Part shown: piece after piece, positions 47,299 to 56,666 of the stretch
Position numbering within the stretch: the first letter of the stretch is position 1
Layout of the letters: each line of letters begins with the position of its first letter
Source of the DNA: Pseudogymnoascus destructans
Taxonomy: Eukaryota > Ascomycota > Leotiomycetes > Thelebolales > Thelebolaceae
NCBI RefSeq assembly: GCF_001641265.1
Contig: NW_020167539.1
Span: forward strand, 558,001 to 622,000
Length of the DNA stretch: 64,000 nt
Direction of reading: 5' to 3'
Program-made: the position numbers and the translations under genes
The notes under the pieces: generated by a model
Database searches by the model: none
The model's input: only the letters and a program-made list of their open reading frames with translations
What the model was told of the DNA's origin: nothing

Positions 47299-47593
47299 AC
47301 GTAGGTCATGGTCAGACTGGCTACATGGCCAGACAGGCTATATTTCAATTTTGGAGGTAAATTCACAAGCAAATTCACATCACATGATATATAATTCAAA
47401 TGGTAATAATTACTTTAATTGACTTGCTAGAGCTTAAGTTAATACTATTAAACTTAGATAATTTATGTACTTAACATAGATCATGGTCAGACCCGCTATT
47501 TCAATTTTACAGGTAAATTCACAAGCAAATTCACATCACGTGATATATAATTCAAACTTGTAATAATTACTTTAATTGACTTGCTAGAGCTTA
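47299..47593. mobile_element. Two head-to-tail MITE-like units (type 4 ends)
   Basis: Unit 1 from 47299 starts ACGTAGGTCATGG followed by two copies of GG(T/C)CAGAC.GGCTA. Unit 2 from about 47474 starts ACATAGATCATGG. Both continue into a shared body (GGTAAATTCACAAGCAAATTC..GACTTGCTAGAGCTTAA). The same unit appears inverted at 52572-52708. No coding capacity. Type 3 transposase fragments follow two of the three copies exactly at the TTA after GAGC, suggesting insertion into a TA there. Confidence 0.75.
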
Positions 47594-48188
47594 ACGTAAG
47601 TCGTGGCGTAAGCGGCGACATGGCGTAAGCGGCGATTCTGGCAAATAATTCAATTACTACAGTGCCAATTCATCTAAATCGCTGTCATATATCTCTTCTT
47701 CACCCTCTCTGTCTATTTCCTCAATTGTAGCTTCCTCTATAAGTTGTGGTGTTGTTCTAGGCCTCTGTGAAGCTGTTGCTGTTGCTGCTTCTGCTTCTGC
47801 TACTTGCGACCGGAGTTCTTCTGTAGAGATGTGGAATTGACCCTTCAAAACAGCTCTTTTACCCTTCTTTTGCTCCCTTCTTTTCTGAATTATGTTGCGC
47901 AAGTTATCCGTCTCTCTTTGCTGTAGTATGTGGCATGTGTTAAGCCTCTCTGTCTCATCTGCTAACTTATGAATATATTGCTTTGTAGGAGTGTTCAAAA
48001 CACCACCACGACTTATTGTAGAAGAGAGAACTGTATTGCTTTGTAAAGTGTCTGAAAATGAGGAGGACTGCTATTCAAAAATACTTTCTCAAAAATATCA
48101 TGCTCTGTTGGAGTCCTTGGCCGTTCTGCTACGTCTGTTGTAGGAAGCGTCGCTGCACGTATGACTGTTTGTGGCTGGAACGGCTGTA
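47594..48188 (-). mobile_element. Transposon fragment (type 3 end), C-terminal part of a transposase
   Basis: Starts ACGTAAGTCGTGG with two GGCGTAAGCGGCGA motifs, then encodes on the minus strand the acidic/coiled-coil tail (47998-47657) and PFQPQTVIRAATLPTTD part of the same transposase family, ending in DSDLDELAL. At 48187-48188 (TA) it is cut by the left end of copy B; the rest of the element does not resume after copy B. Confidence 0.8.
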
Positions 48189-48293
48189 ACGTAGGTCGTG
48201 GCCATACCGGGGCCATGGCCATACCGGGATGGTGGGGTAAGCCACCCCTTCAAAATATGAGCAGCTTCAAAATAATTGAAAATAGTTCTACCA

Positions 48294-50201
48294 TTACCAT
48301 GCTAATTCATCTATATCACTGTCAAATAGCTCCTCCTCACTCCCATCATCAATTAGATCAATTATAGATGTTGTAACTTGTGGAGTTGTTGATATTTTCG
48401 ACTTTTGTGATGTAGCTGTTGTTGCTGCTTCTGCTTCTGCTACTTGCGACTGCAACTCCTCAGTTGTGATGTGGAATTGACCCTTCAAAACTGCTCTCTT
48501 GCCCTTATTTTGTACTCTGCGCTTCTGAATAATTGAGCGCAAGTTATCTGTCTCCCTTTGTTGTAGTATGTGGCATGTATTGAGCCGCTCTGTCTCATCT
48601 GCTAACTTATGAATATATCGCTTTGTAGGAGTGTTGAGAATGCCACGACTTATTGTAGAAGAGAGTACTGTATTTGCTTTGTGAAGTGTTGAAAAATCAG
48701 GTGGACTGCTGTTCAGAAATACTTTCTCAAAAATGTCATGCTCTGTTGGAGTCTTTGGCCGCACTATTACTGCATCTGTTGTAGGAAGCGTAGCTGCGCG
48801 GATAACTGTCTGCGGTTGAAATGGCTGTAGCCCACTCCCTCTCCAAGCAGAAGCTATATTTGAATTTGAAAATGCAGCTGCTCTTGCTTGTATGTATGCA
48901 TCCATCCATTCTGCTTTCTGTATGCGTAGGAGCTGCGCCTCATTAAGGTGTGAGAGGGCTGTTGTGAGGTGTCTTTTCAAAGGTCCAAAAATTGCAACAT
49001 CAAGTGGTTGGAGTATATGTGAGGTATGTGGAGGTAGTATAAGGAGCGATATGCGATTCTGTATGCAGTGTGATATGAGGCTCCCACTTATATTGCTGTC
49101 ATGGCCATCACAAATAAGGAGCCTTTGTTGTAGTTGTCCATTTGGAAGTGTTGCTTTTGCTCTTGTAGAAGGCTCAAAAACGCGTTTTAGCCACTCATAT
49201 CCATGAAGATTGCTTGTCCATCCTTTTGTATTTGCAGAGAAGTGCCATTTGCTTATAACCTCCTTTGGAATCCAGCTCTGTAGTATATTCTGTCCCTTGA
49301 AGATAATGAGGGGGTCGGTGGTTGTTCCATCCATGCAGATGCACTCAACAGCAGACACCCATTCCTGCCGGCCTGGATGGGCTTGAAAACGCGTCCTAAG
49401 GCTTGAATCCACAATAATTCTTGTTGATTGCATTGTTCCAATTGAAAACCCAGTCTCATCCATATTTGCTCTGTTGTGGGGCTCTTGTATGCGTCAAACC
49501 ACCCCTTCAACACCTGCTTTGTGACCCCATTCATCCTTTGTGCCTCAACCCTTCTTCCTAGCTTAACACGTAAGTTAGGATGCCTCTGAATGAACCGTGG
49601 CACCCAATCTTGCCCAAGTGGTAACTTAGGTAGTTGGAGTTGTGGTTGTTGAGTTTGTGTCTGTTGAGTTGGTCGGGTCTGCTGAGTTGGTCGGGACTGC
49701 TGAGTCGGTCGGGTCTGCTGGGTCTGTCGGGTCTGCTGCTGGGCCGGTTGGTTTGATGGGGTCTGCCAAGCCACTAGTTAGAAATAGCCGAGTCTGCCAG
49801 TCTATAGCAGGTTTGATGGGTTGGTAGTTGACTTGACTGAGCTGGTCAACTAACTCTGTAGGTCAGCTCACCTGGGTTTGGAAGACCCGACACTTGTTTG
49901 ACCGGACTTCCTCTGCAACCTCACGTAATATCCGATGGCTAGGAGCGTAACCACTTCCAGTAAGCTCTTTAATCCACTTTGAGAGGGTCTGCTCTTGAGT
50001 TTTTGATAGGAGTTGCTGGTGCTGGCGTGCTTCTACACGTGTGTGCCTTCCATTTATGCGACAGCGGAGGGTCTCCTCTGGTAGCCCTAAAGCTTTTGCA
50101 GCAGCATATATTGATTTGTATTGATTTGATTTAATAGCTAATATAGCTTTTTGAATTTGAATTTCGCGTTCTTGAGCCTTTATACTCTTCTGACGGACCA
50201 T
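48294..50201 (-). pseudogene. Transposase of copy B (broken)
   Basis: The first exon (ATG at 50201, donor after 49872) equals that of copy A. The Gln/Thr/Pro linker and second HTH are at 49774-49480. The main catalytic frame 49463-48294 includes MDETGFSIG, LLICDGHDSNIS, QPLDVAIFGPLKRHL and the tail ending DSDIDELAW. The deletion between linker and catalytic part removes the ENYNTYN segment and shifts frame. It is the most complete C-terminal half in the window. Confidence 0.85.
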
Positions 50202-50263
50202 TCTAGCATAGTAGTAGTAGTAGTTAATAGGGTTGTAGGTTTGATGGGGTGGTTCCGACCCCA

Positions 50264-50426
50264 CTACCCCCGTTACGCCATTACCCCCGTTACGCCATTA
50301 CCCCCGTTACGCCATTACCCCCGTTACGCCATTACCCCCGTTACGCCATTACCCCCGTTACGCCATTACCCCCGTTACGCCATTACCCCCGTTACGCCAT
50401 TACCCCCGTTATGCCATGACCTACGT
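50264..50426. repeat. Ninefold 17-bp array (ATTACCCCCGTTACGCC) in the terminal repeat of copy B
   Basis: Nine head-to-tail units, the last with one T change, occupy the terminal region where copy A has two. The units are nearly identical, so the array is young. Confidence 0.95.
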
Positions 50427-50658
50427 TAGTGTTAGTAACGTCTTTATATGTAGTAGATGACTATTTAAAGTTCCTATATATACAAGGGATATGCTCTAGC
50501 ATTTTTATTAAAGGAGTTATTAAGGTTCTAATTTTCGCAAGCATAAGTACCTCCACATACAAATTTGTATGTGATGGTACTAATAGCCGGTCTGGCCATG
50601 TAGCCGGTCTGACCACGACCTACGTTACCACCAAAAATTGCAAATAATTCTACCATTA
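50427..50658. other. Small-element sequence ending in a type 4 terminus
   Basis: AT-rich noncoding sequence including the palindrome CATACAAATTTGTATG (about 50557-50572). It ends with an inverted type 4 terminus (GCCGGTCTGACCACGACCTACGT, to 50625) followed by TA. It resembles parts of 52736-52869 and 57125-57254, so it is probably another short nonautonomous relative. Confidence 0.55.
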
Positions 50659-50946
50659 CTATGCTAATTCATCTAAATCACTATCATACATCTCCTCTTC
50701 ACTGCTATCATCAATTAAATCAATTATACATGTTGTAGCATGTGGTGTTGTTGATGTTTTCGACTTTTGTGTTGCTGTTGTTGCTGCTTCTGCATCTGCT
50801 ACTTGCGACTGCAACTCCTTTGTAGAGATATCGAATTGACCCTTCAAAAGTGCTCTTTTGCCCTTGTTCTGTTCTCTGCGCTTCTGGATTATACTGTGCA
50901 AGTTATCTGTCTCTCTTTGCTGTAAGTTACTCCTGACTGAGCTCAA
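50659..50946 (-). pseudogene. Transposase C-terminal fragment
   Basis: A minus-strand piece coding for the coiled-coil/acidic tail (QRETDNLHSIIQKRREQNK, ending DSDLDELA). It is joined at about 50935 to the oppositely oriented copy C, so a rearrangement fused two family members tail to body. Confidence 0.8.
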
Positions 50947-52571
50947 CTCCCGAGTCTCAGGAGCCAGGACTCGGCTAAGCTGACTAGTGGCTTGGCAGAC
51001 CCCATCAAATCAATCGGCCCAGGAAACTCGACCAGCTCAGCCAAGCCGACCAACTCAGCAGAGCCGACCGACCCAGCAGACCCGACCAACTCAACAGACC
51101 CAAACTCAACAAGAGCACATTCCTAACTTACCCCTTGGGCAAGATTGGGTGCCACGGTTCATTCAAAGGCATCCTAACTTATGTGTTAAGGTAGGAAGAA
51201 GGGTTGAGGCTCAAAGGATGAATGGGGTCACAAAGCAGGTGTTGAAGGCGTGGTTTGACGCATACAAGAGCATCACAACAGAGCAAAAAATCGAAAACTA
51301 CAACACCTACAACATGGATGAGACTGGGTTTTCAATTGGAACAATGCAATCTACACGAATTATAGTCGATTCTACACTTAGGACGCGTTTTCAGGCACAT
51401 CCAGGAAGGCAGGAATGGGTCTCTGCTGTTGAGTGTATCTGCATGGATGGAACAACCACCGACCCCCTCATTATCTTCAAGGGACAGAATATACTACAGA
51501 GCTGGATTCCAAAGGAGGTTATAAGCAAATGGCACTTCTCTGCAAATACAAAAGGGTGGACAAGCAATCTTCATGGATTAGAGTGGCTAAAACGCGTTTT
51601 TGAGCCCTCTACAAGAGCAAAAGCAACACTTCCAAATGGACAACTACAACAAAGGCTCCTTATTTGTGATGGCCATGATAGCCATATAAGCGGAAACTTC
51701 ATATCACACTGCATACAGAATCGAATATCGCTCCTTATAATACCTCCACATACCTCACATATACTTTAACCACTTGATGTTGCAATTTTTGGACCTCTGA
51801 AAAAACACCTTACAACTGCTCTCTCTCGCCTGCAGCTACTACACATACAGAAGTCGGAATGGATGGATGCGTACATACAAGCAATTTTAAATATTAATTC
51901 TGCTTGGAGAGGGAGTGGGTTACAGCCATTCCAGCCACAGACAGTCATACGCGCAGCTACACTTCCTACAACAGACGCACCCTTAGAACGGCCAAGGACT
52001 CCAACAGAGCATGATATTTTTGAGAAAGTATTTTTGAATAGCAGTCCTCCTCATTTTCAGACACTTCACAAAGCAAATACAGTTCTCTCTTCTACAATAA
52101 GTCGTGGTGGTGTTTTGAACACTCCTACAAAGCGATATATTCATAAGTTAGCAGATGAGACAGAGCGGCTCAATACACACCACATACTACAGCAAAGAGA
52201 GACGGATAACTTGCGCAACATAATTCAGAAAAGAAGGGAGCAAAAGAAGGGTAAAAGAGCTGTTTTGAAGGGTCAATTCCACATCTCAACAGAAGAACTC
52301 CGGTCGCAAGTAGCAGAAGCAGAAGCAGCAACAGCAACAGCTTCACAGAGGCCTAGAACAACACCACGACTTATAGAGGAAGCTACAATTGAGGAAATAG
52401 ACAGAGAGGGTAAGAAGAGCTATATGATAGCGATTTGGATGAATTGGCACTGTAGTAATTGAATTATTTGCGATTTTCTAACTTGGTGGTTTGGTGGCCG
52501 GGACCTGGATTTTGGTGGGGTATCCAGAATCGCCGCTTACGCCATGTCGCCGCTTACGCCACGACTTACGT
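50947..52571 (+). mobile_element. DNA transposon copy C, lacking its N-terminal exon (type 3 right end)
   Basis: Begins inside the intron/linker zone (TGACTAGTGGCTTGGCAG) and runs through the catalytic region to a type 3 terminus (CGCCGCTTACGCC twice, CCACGACTTACGT, to 52571) and TA. It then abuts an inverted MITE-like unit. The transposase frame is open 50987-51769, has TAA where the relatives have CAA at the QPLDV motif, resumes to 52462, and loses the conserved C-terminal end. Confidence 0.88.
50987..52462 (+). pseudogene. Transposase of copy C (broken)
   Basis: Gln/Thr/Pro linker, LGQDWVPRFIQRHPNLCVKV, YNMDETGFSIG and LLICDGHDSHIS are intact up to a TAA at about 51767-51769. Downstream PLDVAIFGPLKKHL and the tail follow in another readable piece (from 51863) after a small deletion in the LNEAQLL segment. 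No first exon is present. Confidence 0.85.
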
Positions 52572-52708
52572 TAAGCTCTAGCAAGTCAATTAAAGTAATT
52601 ATTACAAGTTTGAATTATATATCACGTGATGTGAATTTGCTTGTGAATTTACCTGTAAAATTGAAATAGCCGGTCTGGCCATGTAGCCGGTCTGACCACG
52701 ATCTACGT
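52572..52708. mobile_element. MITE-like unit with type 4 end, inverted copy
   Basis: Reverse complement of the unit at about 47474-47593, ending GACCACGATCTACGT followed by TA. Together with that unit it places a type 3 transposase end at each inner side, so 47.5-48.2 kb and about 52.0-52.7 kb form long inverted repeats around copies B and C. Confidence 0.75.
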
Positions 52709-52735
52709 TAAGTTAGTCCTTATATTTAAGACGAA

Positions 52736-52869
52736 TAAACTTTAATAATTTTATTAGAGGAGTTATTTAGGTTTAAAGTTTCTGTTTTTAAGTACGTCCA
52801 CATACAAATTTGGCTACAAAGGTACATGGGTCATTTACGCCATTAGACCACTTACGCCACGACCTACGT
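52736..52869. mobile_element. MITE-like terminus (type 5)
   Basis: AT-rich tail ending CGCCATTAGACCACTTACGCCACGACCTACGT, with TA after it. A similar sequence lies at 57125-57254 in the same direction. Only one end is recognised. The motif (ACGCCATTAGACC, CTTACGCC) differs from types 1-4. Confidence 0.55.
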
Positions 52870-54024
52870 TATTATATACACAACGAAGGGCGTATTCAAG
52901 ATGATGGCCACAAAATACATAACTATAGGTTCAATTAAGAAGCTACGAGATGCTCAAGAAATGCAGCTGAAACACCGTTGTCAAGCGCACTTGGTATATT
53001 TCCTCTCCCTGTTGAGCTATGGAAACTGATAATTTCAACCAGATTCATCAGAGACCACACCACTTGCTCCGCATCCTCGGAGTCGAAAAATGAGGAGGCC
53101 ATGGAATGCGGCTTGGGACTCGAGATACTGGCAATAAACATCCTGCGCAACTCTTAGATTAGTAAATGGCGCACTGGGAAGATAGTTGAACAATTTAAGC
53201 AGAAACGATAGCTGGAATTTCTCTACAGAAGATTGATCATGCCAGTGACCCCGCCGCCCCTGCATCTGCTAACCTTCCCTGAAAGCAGACATAACGTAGG
53301 GTTCTTGCCACGTCAAGTCCATGCTTGAGTATTTCATCCTCAGTAGGTATCTATGGATCATAGTGTGGATTGGTACAAGAAGTAGGAAACGTCTCCCTGA
53401 GTTTGTCCAGTACAGATGTGAGATTGGACGTTTGTGAAACCATCTCCCAAGACTCATCCGGTAGTTCTTGCGCATAGGGCACATGTAGAAGTTGAATGAC
53501 ATTTTGGAGAGTATCGGGGAGAACCACTTTGACTATCTCACTGTGTTCTAGGTTTGATAGTAGTATAAACGTATATCGCGTTTCATCAAATCCCAGTTCA
53601 AGGAGTGCAGTGCCATCCGTTGAGTATTGCGACATTATTTCGTCGTCAAGTGGCTCCTCCAATAAATTCCGAGAGAATTGCTCTGGGAGCTGAGACCTAT
53701 TTTGTCGGTATATACTGGATACACCCTGCTTCCGCTAATAAGACGAAGAGTACTGTCTCTATAATCCTGAATCTCATCATCAGAGTCGCCATCATCTTCT
53801 TGATGAAGGTAGTACTCTGGCGGGTGGTCTTCAACATCTGAGTCAACATCTGTAGTATCAGAGTCGCCGCCCCCAGCATTATCCTCTAACGTAAGTCGTG
53901 GCGTAAGCGGCGATCTGGCGTAAGCGGCGATAAGTACCCTTATATACAACTTTGTATGGAAAGGTACTTCTACATCCAAAACTAAAACCTTAAATAGCTC
54001 CATGGATAAAAATCGTTAGGCTTA

Positions 54025-56175
54025 ACGTAGGTCGTGGCCATACCGGGGCCATGGCCATACCGGGTTGGTCAGGTAAGCGAGCACTTAACTAACCCATCAA
54101 ACCCATCAACCAACACACCAAACCTATCAATTACCCCATTATTATGGTACGCAAACGGAGTTTAAAAGCTCAAGAACGCGATATTCTAATACTTGAAGCA
54201 GTAGCTGGAGTAAAATCTGGTTTATATAAAACTGCAAATGCTGCTGCAAAGGCCTTACATCTAAGGCCTGATACAGTTGTTAGCCGCATTAAAGGGCGAC
54301 ATACCTCACATAAAGAAGCACATTTAAAACATCAATTACTCTCCCAAACCCAAGAAAAGACCCTTTTAAAATGGATCAAAAATCTTACTGCAAGTGGTTA
54401 CGCTCCTAGCCATCGGATATTACGTGAGGTTGCAGAGGAAGTCCGGTCAAACAAGTGTCGGGTCTTCCAAACCCAGGTGAGCCAACCTACAGAGTTAGTT
54501 GACCAGCTCAGTCAGGTCAACTACCAACCCATCAAACCTGCCATAGACTGGCAGACTCGGCTATTTCTAACTAGTGGCTTGGCAGACCCCATCAAACCAA
54601 CCGGCTCAGCAGCAGTCCCGACCAACTCAGCAGTCCCGACCGACTCAGCAGTCCCGACCAACTCAGCAGACCCGACCAACTCAACAGACACAAACTCAAC
54701 AACCACAACTCCAACTACCTAAGTTACCACTTGGGCAAGATTGGGTGCCACGGTTCATTCAGAGGCATCCTAACTTACGTGTTAAGCTAGGAAGAAGGGT
54801 TGAGGCACAAAGGATGAATGGGGTCACAAAGCAGGTGTTGAAGGGGTGGTTTGACGCATACAAGAGCCCCACAACAGAGCAAAAAATCGAAAACTACAAC
54901 ACCTACAATATGGATGAGACTGGGTTTTCAATTGGAACAATGCAATCTACACGAATTATAGTCGATTCTACACTTAGGACACGTTTTCAGGCACATCCAG
55001 GAAGGCAGGAATGGGTCTCTGCTGTTGAGTGCATCTGGAACAACCACCGACCCCCTCATTATCTTCAAGGGACAGAATGTACTACAGAGCTGGATTCCAA
55101 AGGATGTTATAAGCAAATGGCACTTCTCTGCAAATACAAAAGGATGGACAAGCAATCTTCATGGATATGAGTGGCTAAAACGCGTTTTTGAGCCTTCTAC
55201 AAGAGCAAAAGCAACACTTCCAAATGGACAACTACAACAAAGGCTCCTTATTTGTGATGGCCATGACAGCAATATAAGTGGGAGCCTCATATCACACTGC
55301 ATACAGAATCGCATATCGCTCCTTATACTACCTCCACATACCTCACATATACTCCAACCACTTGATGTTGCAATTTTTGGACCTTTGAAAAGACACCTCA
55401 CAACAGCCCTCTCACACCTTAATGAGGCGCAGCTCCTACGCATACAGAAAGCAGAATGGATGGATGCATACATACAAGCAAGAGCAGCTGCATTTTCAAA
55501 TTCAAATATAACTTCTGCTTGGAGAGGGAGTGGGCTACAGCCGTTCCAGCCACAGACAGTCATACGCGCAGCTACACTTCCTACAACAGATGCACCCTTA
55601 GAACGGCCAAGGACTCCAACAGAGCATGATATTAGAAAGTATTTTTGAATAGCAGTCCTCCTCATTTTCAGACACTTCACAAAGCAAATACAGTTCTCTC
55701 TTCTACAATAAGTCGTGGTGGTGTTTTGAACACTCCTACAAAGCGATATATTCATAAGTTAGCAGACGAGACAGAGCGGCTCAATACATGCCACATACTA
55801 CAACAAAGGGAGACAGATAACTTGCGCTCAATTATTCAGAAGCGCAGAGTACAAAATAAGGGCAAGAGAGCAGTTTTGAAGGGTCAATTCCACATCACAA
55901 CTGAGGAGTTGCAGTCGCAAGTAGCAGAAGCAGAAGCAGCAACAACAGCTACATCACAAAAGTCGAAAATATCAACAACTCCACAAGTTACAACATCTAT
56001 AATTGATCTAATTGATGATGGGAGTGAGGCGGAGCTATTTGACAGTGATATAGATGAATTAGCATGGTAATGGTAGAACTATTTTCAATGTTTTTGAAGC
56101 TGCTCATATTTTGAAGGGGTGGCTTACCCCACCATCCCGGTATGGCCATGGCCCCGGTATGGCCACGACCTACGT
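54025..56175 (+). mobile_element. Pogo/CENP-B-like DNA transposon copy D (type 2 ends)
   Basis: 2151 bp with ends ACGTAGGTCGTGG plus two copies of GGCCATACCGGG, TA on both sides. It encodes a different N-terminal exon from copies A and B, but from GTGGTTACGCTCC (about 54395) onward it is nearly identical to them. An 8-bp deletion near 55030 and a small deletion near 55630 break the catalytic and tail frames. Confidence 0.92.
54144..56070 (+). pseudogene. Transposase of copy D (broken), alternative DNA-binding exon
   Basis: Exon 1 (54144-54476) starts MVRKRSLKAQERDILILEAV with HTH AAAKALHLRPDTVVSRIKGR, clearly diverged from copy A's MVRQKS version, then becomes the same after LTASGYAPSHRILREVAEEV. 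The linker/HTH2/catalytic frame is 54574-55050. After the 8-bp deletion the frame continues 55025-55648 (LLICDGHDSNIS, QPLDVAIFGPLKRHL), and the tail 55645-56070 ends DSDIDELAW. All the pieces of the family protein are present but in three frames. Confidence 0.88.
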
Positions 56176-56177
56176 TA

Positions 56178-56400
56178 GCTGTTCAATATTTAGGTTCTAT
56201 ATATAGGCCTTTACCTAATATAAAAACGCTAGTATTGCTAGTGTGATTATTATGCTTCTATTAGTAGGAGAAGATTGCTCATACAAATATTTGTATGAGG
56301 AAAACTTAACCCTTAAATTAGCATTGCAAAAAGACACTAGCAATACTAGCGTTTTTATATTAGGTAAAGGCCTATATATAGAACCTAAATATTGAACAGC
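56178..56400. mobile_element. 223-bp MITE with 68-bp perfect terminal inverted repeats
   Basis: Ends GCTGTTCAATATTTAGG and its complement; arms match over about 68 bp without mismatch. The central about 87 bp include the small palindrome CTCATACAAATATTTGTATGAG. Flanking TA on both sides; the left TA is shared with the right end of copy D. The terminal sequence is unrelated to the ACGTAGGTC family. Confidence 0.92.
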
Positions 56401-56666
56401 TAAGCCTAACGATTTTTATCCATGGAGCTATTTAAGGTTTTAGTTTTGGATGTAGAAGTACCTTTCCATACAAAGTTGTATATAAGGGTACTTATCGCTG
56501 CTTACGCCAGATCGCCGCTTACGCCACGACTTACGTTACATCAGTACCAATATCTATTGGGATAGTATCGGAGTCGCTATCCATAACGCTATCCTCATCA
56601 AAGCAGCTCTCGGAGTCTGACACATTGCTGCTAGAGAAACTTCGTGAGAGCTGGTGACGCCGCATA

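Larger units (their letters stand above)
48189..50426 (-). mobile_element. Pogo/CENP-B-like DNA transposon copy B, hybrid with unlike ends
   Basis: 2238 bp bounded by ACGTAGGTCGTGG at the left and CCTACGT at the right, with TA on both sides. The left (C-terminal) end has type 2 motifs (GGCCATACCGGG twice) and matches copy D's right end. The right (N-terminal) end has type 1 motifs, as copy A, but in about nine copies. The N-terminal exon (50201-49872) is that of copy A. A 25-bp deletion upstream of the MDETGFSIG motif breaks the frame near 49465. The remaining catalytic and tail region is open (49463-48294). Confidence 0.9.
53889..56536. mobile_element. Palindromic foldback MITE carrying nested copy D and a second MITE
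   Basis: Arms 53889-54022 and 56403-56536 are inverted repeats of 134 bp with a single mismatch seen by eye. Both begin ACGTAAGTCGTGG with two GGCGTAAGCGGCGA motifs (type 3). The TA at 54023-54024 was the palindrome centre (GGCT-TA-AGCC); copy D and a small MITE were inserted there. Outer flanks are TA on both sides (53887-53888, 56537-56538). Confidence 0.9.
52936..56666 (-). pseudogene. Unidentified host gene split by a nested transposon insertion
   Basis: A coding-like reading starts at ATG 56666 (MRRHQLSRSFSSSNVSDSES), is Asp/Ser-rich and acidic, and stops at the transposon edge (56538). It resumes in the same frame at 53888 (EDNAGGGDSDTTDVDSDVED) when the 53889-56536 insert and one TA are removed. 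A further frame (53662-53351) continues with LELGFDETRYTFILLSNLEH and LPDTLQNVIQLLHVPYAQEL, and pieces to 52936 look coding. One frame change (about 53700) and a TAG (about 53344) break it, though an unseen intron could explain one of these. I do not recognise the family. Minus strand throughout. Confidence 0.5.

Noticed and set aside
50264..50426. Regular repeats resembling a CRISPR array
   Set aside because: Head-to-tail 17-bp units have no spacers, lie in a fungal transposon end and match the terminal motif of copy A.
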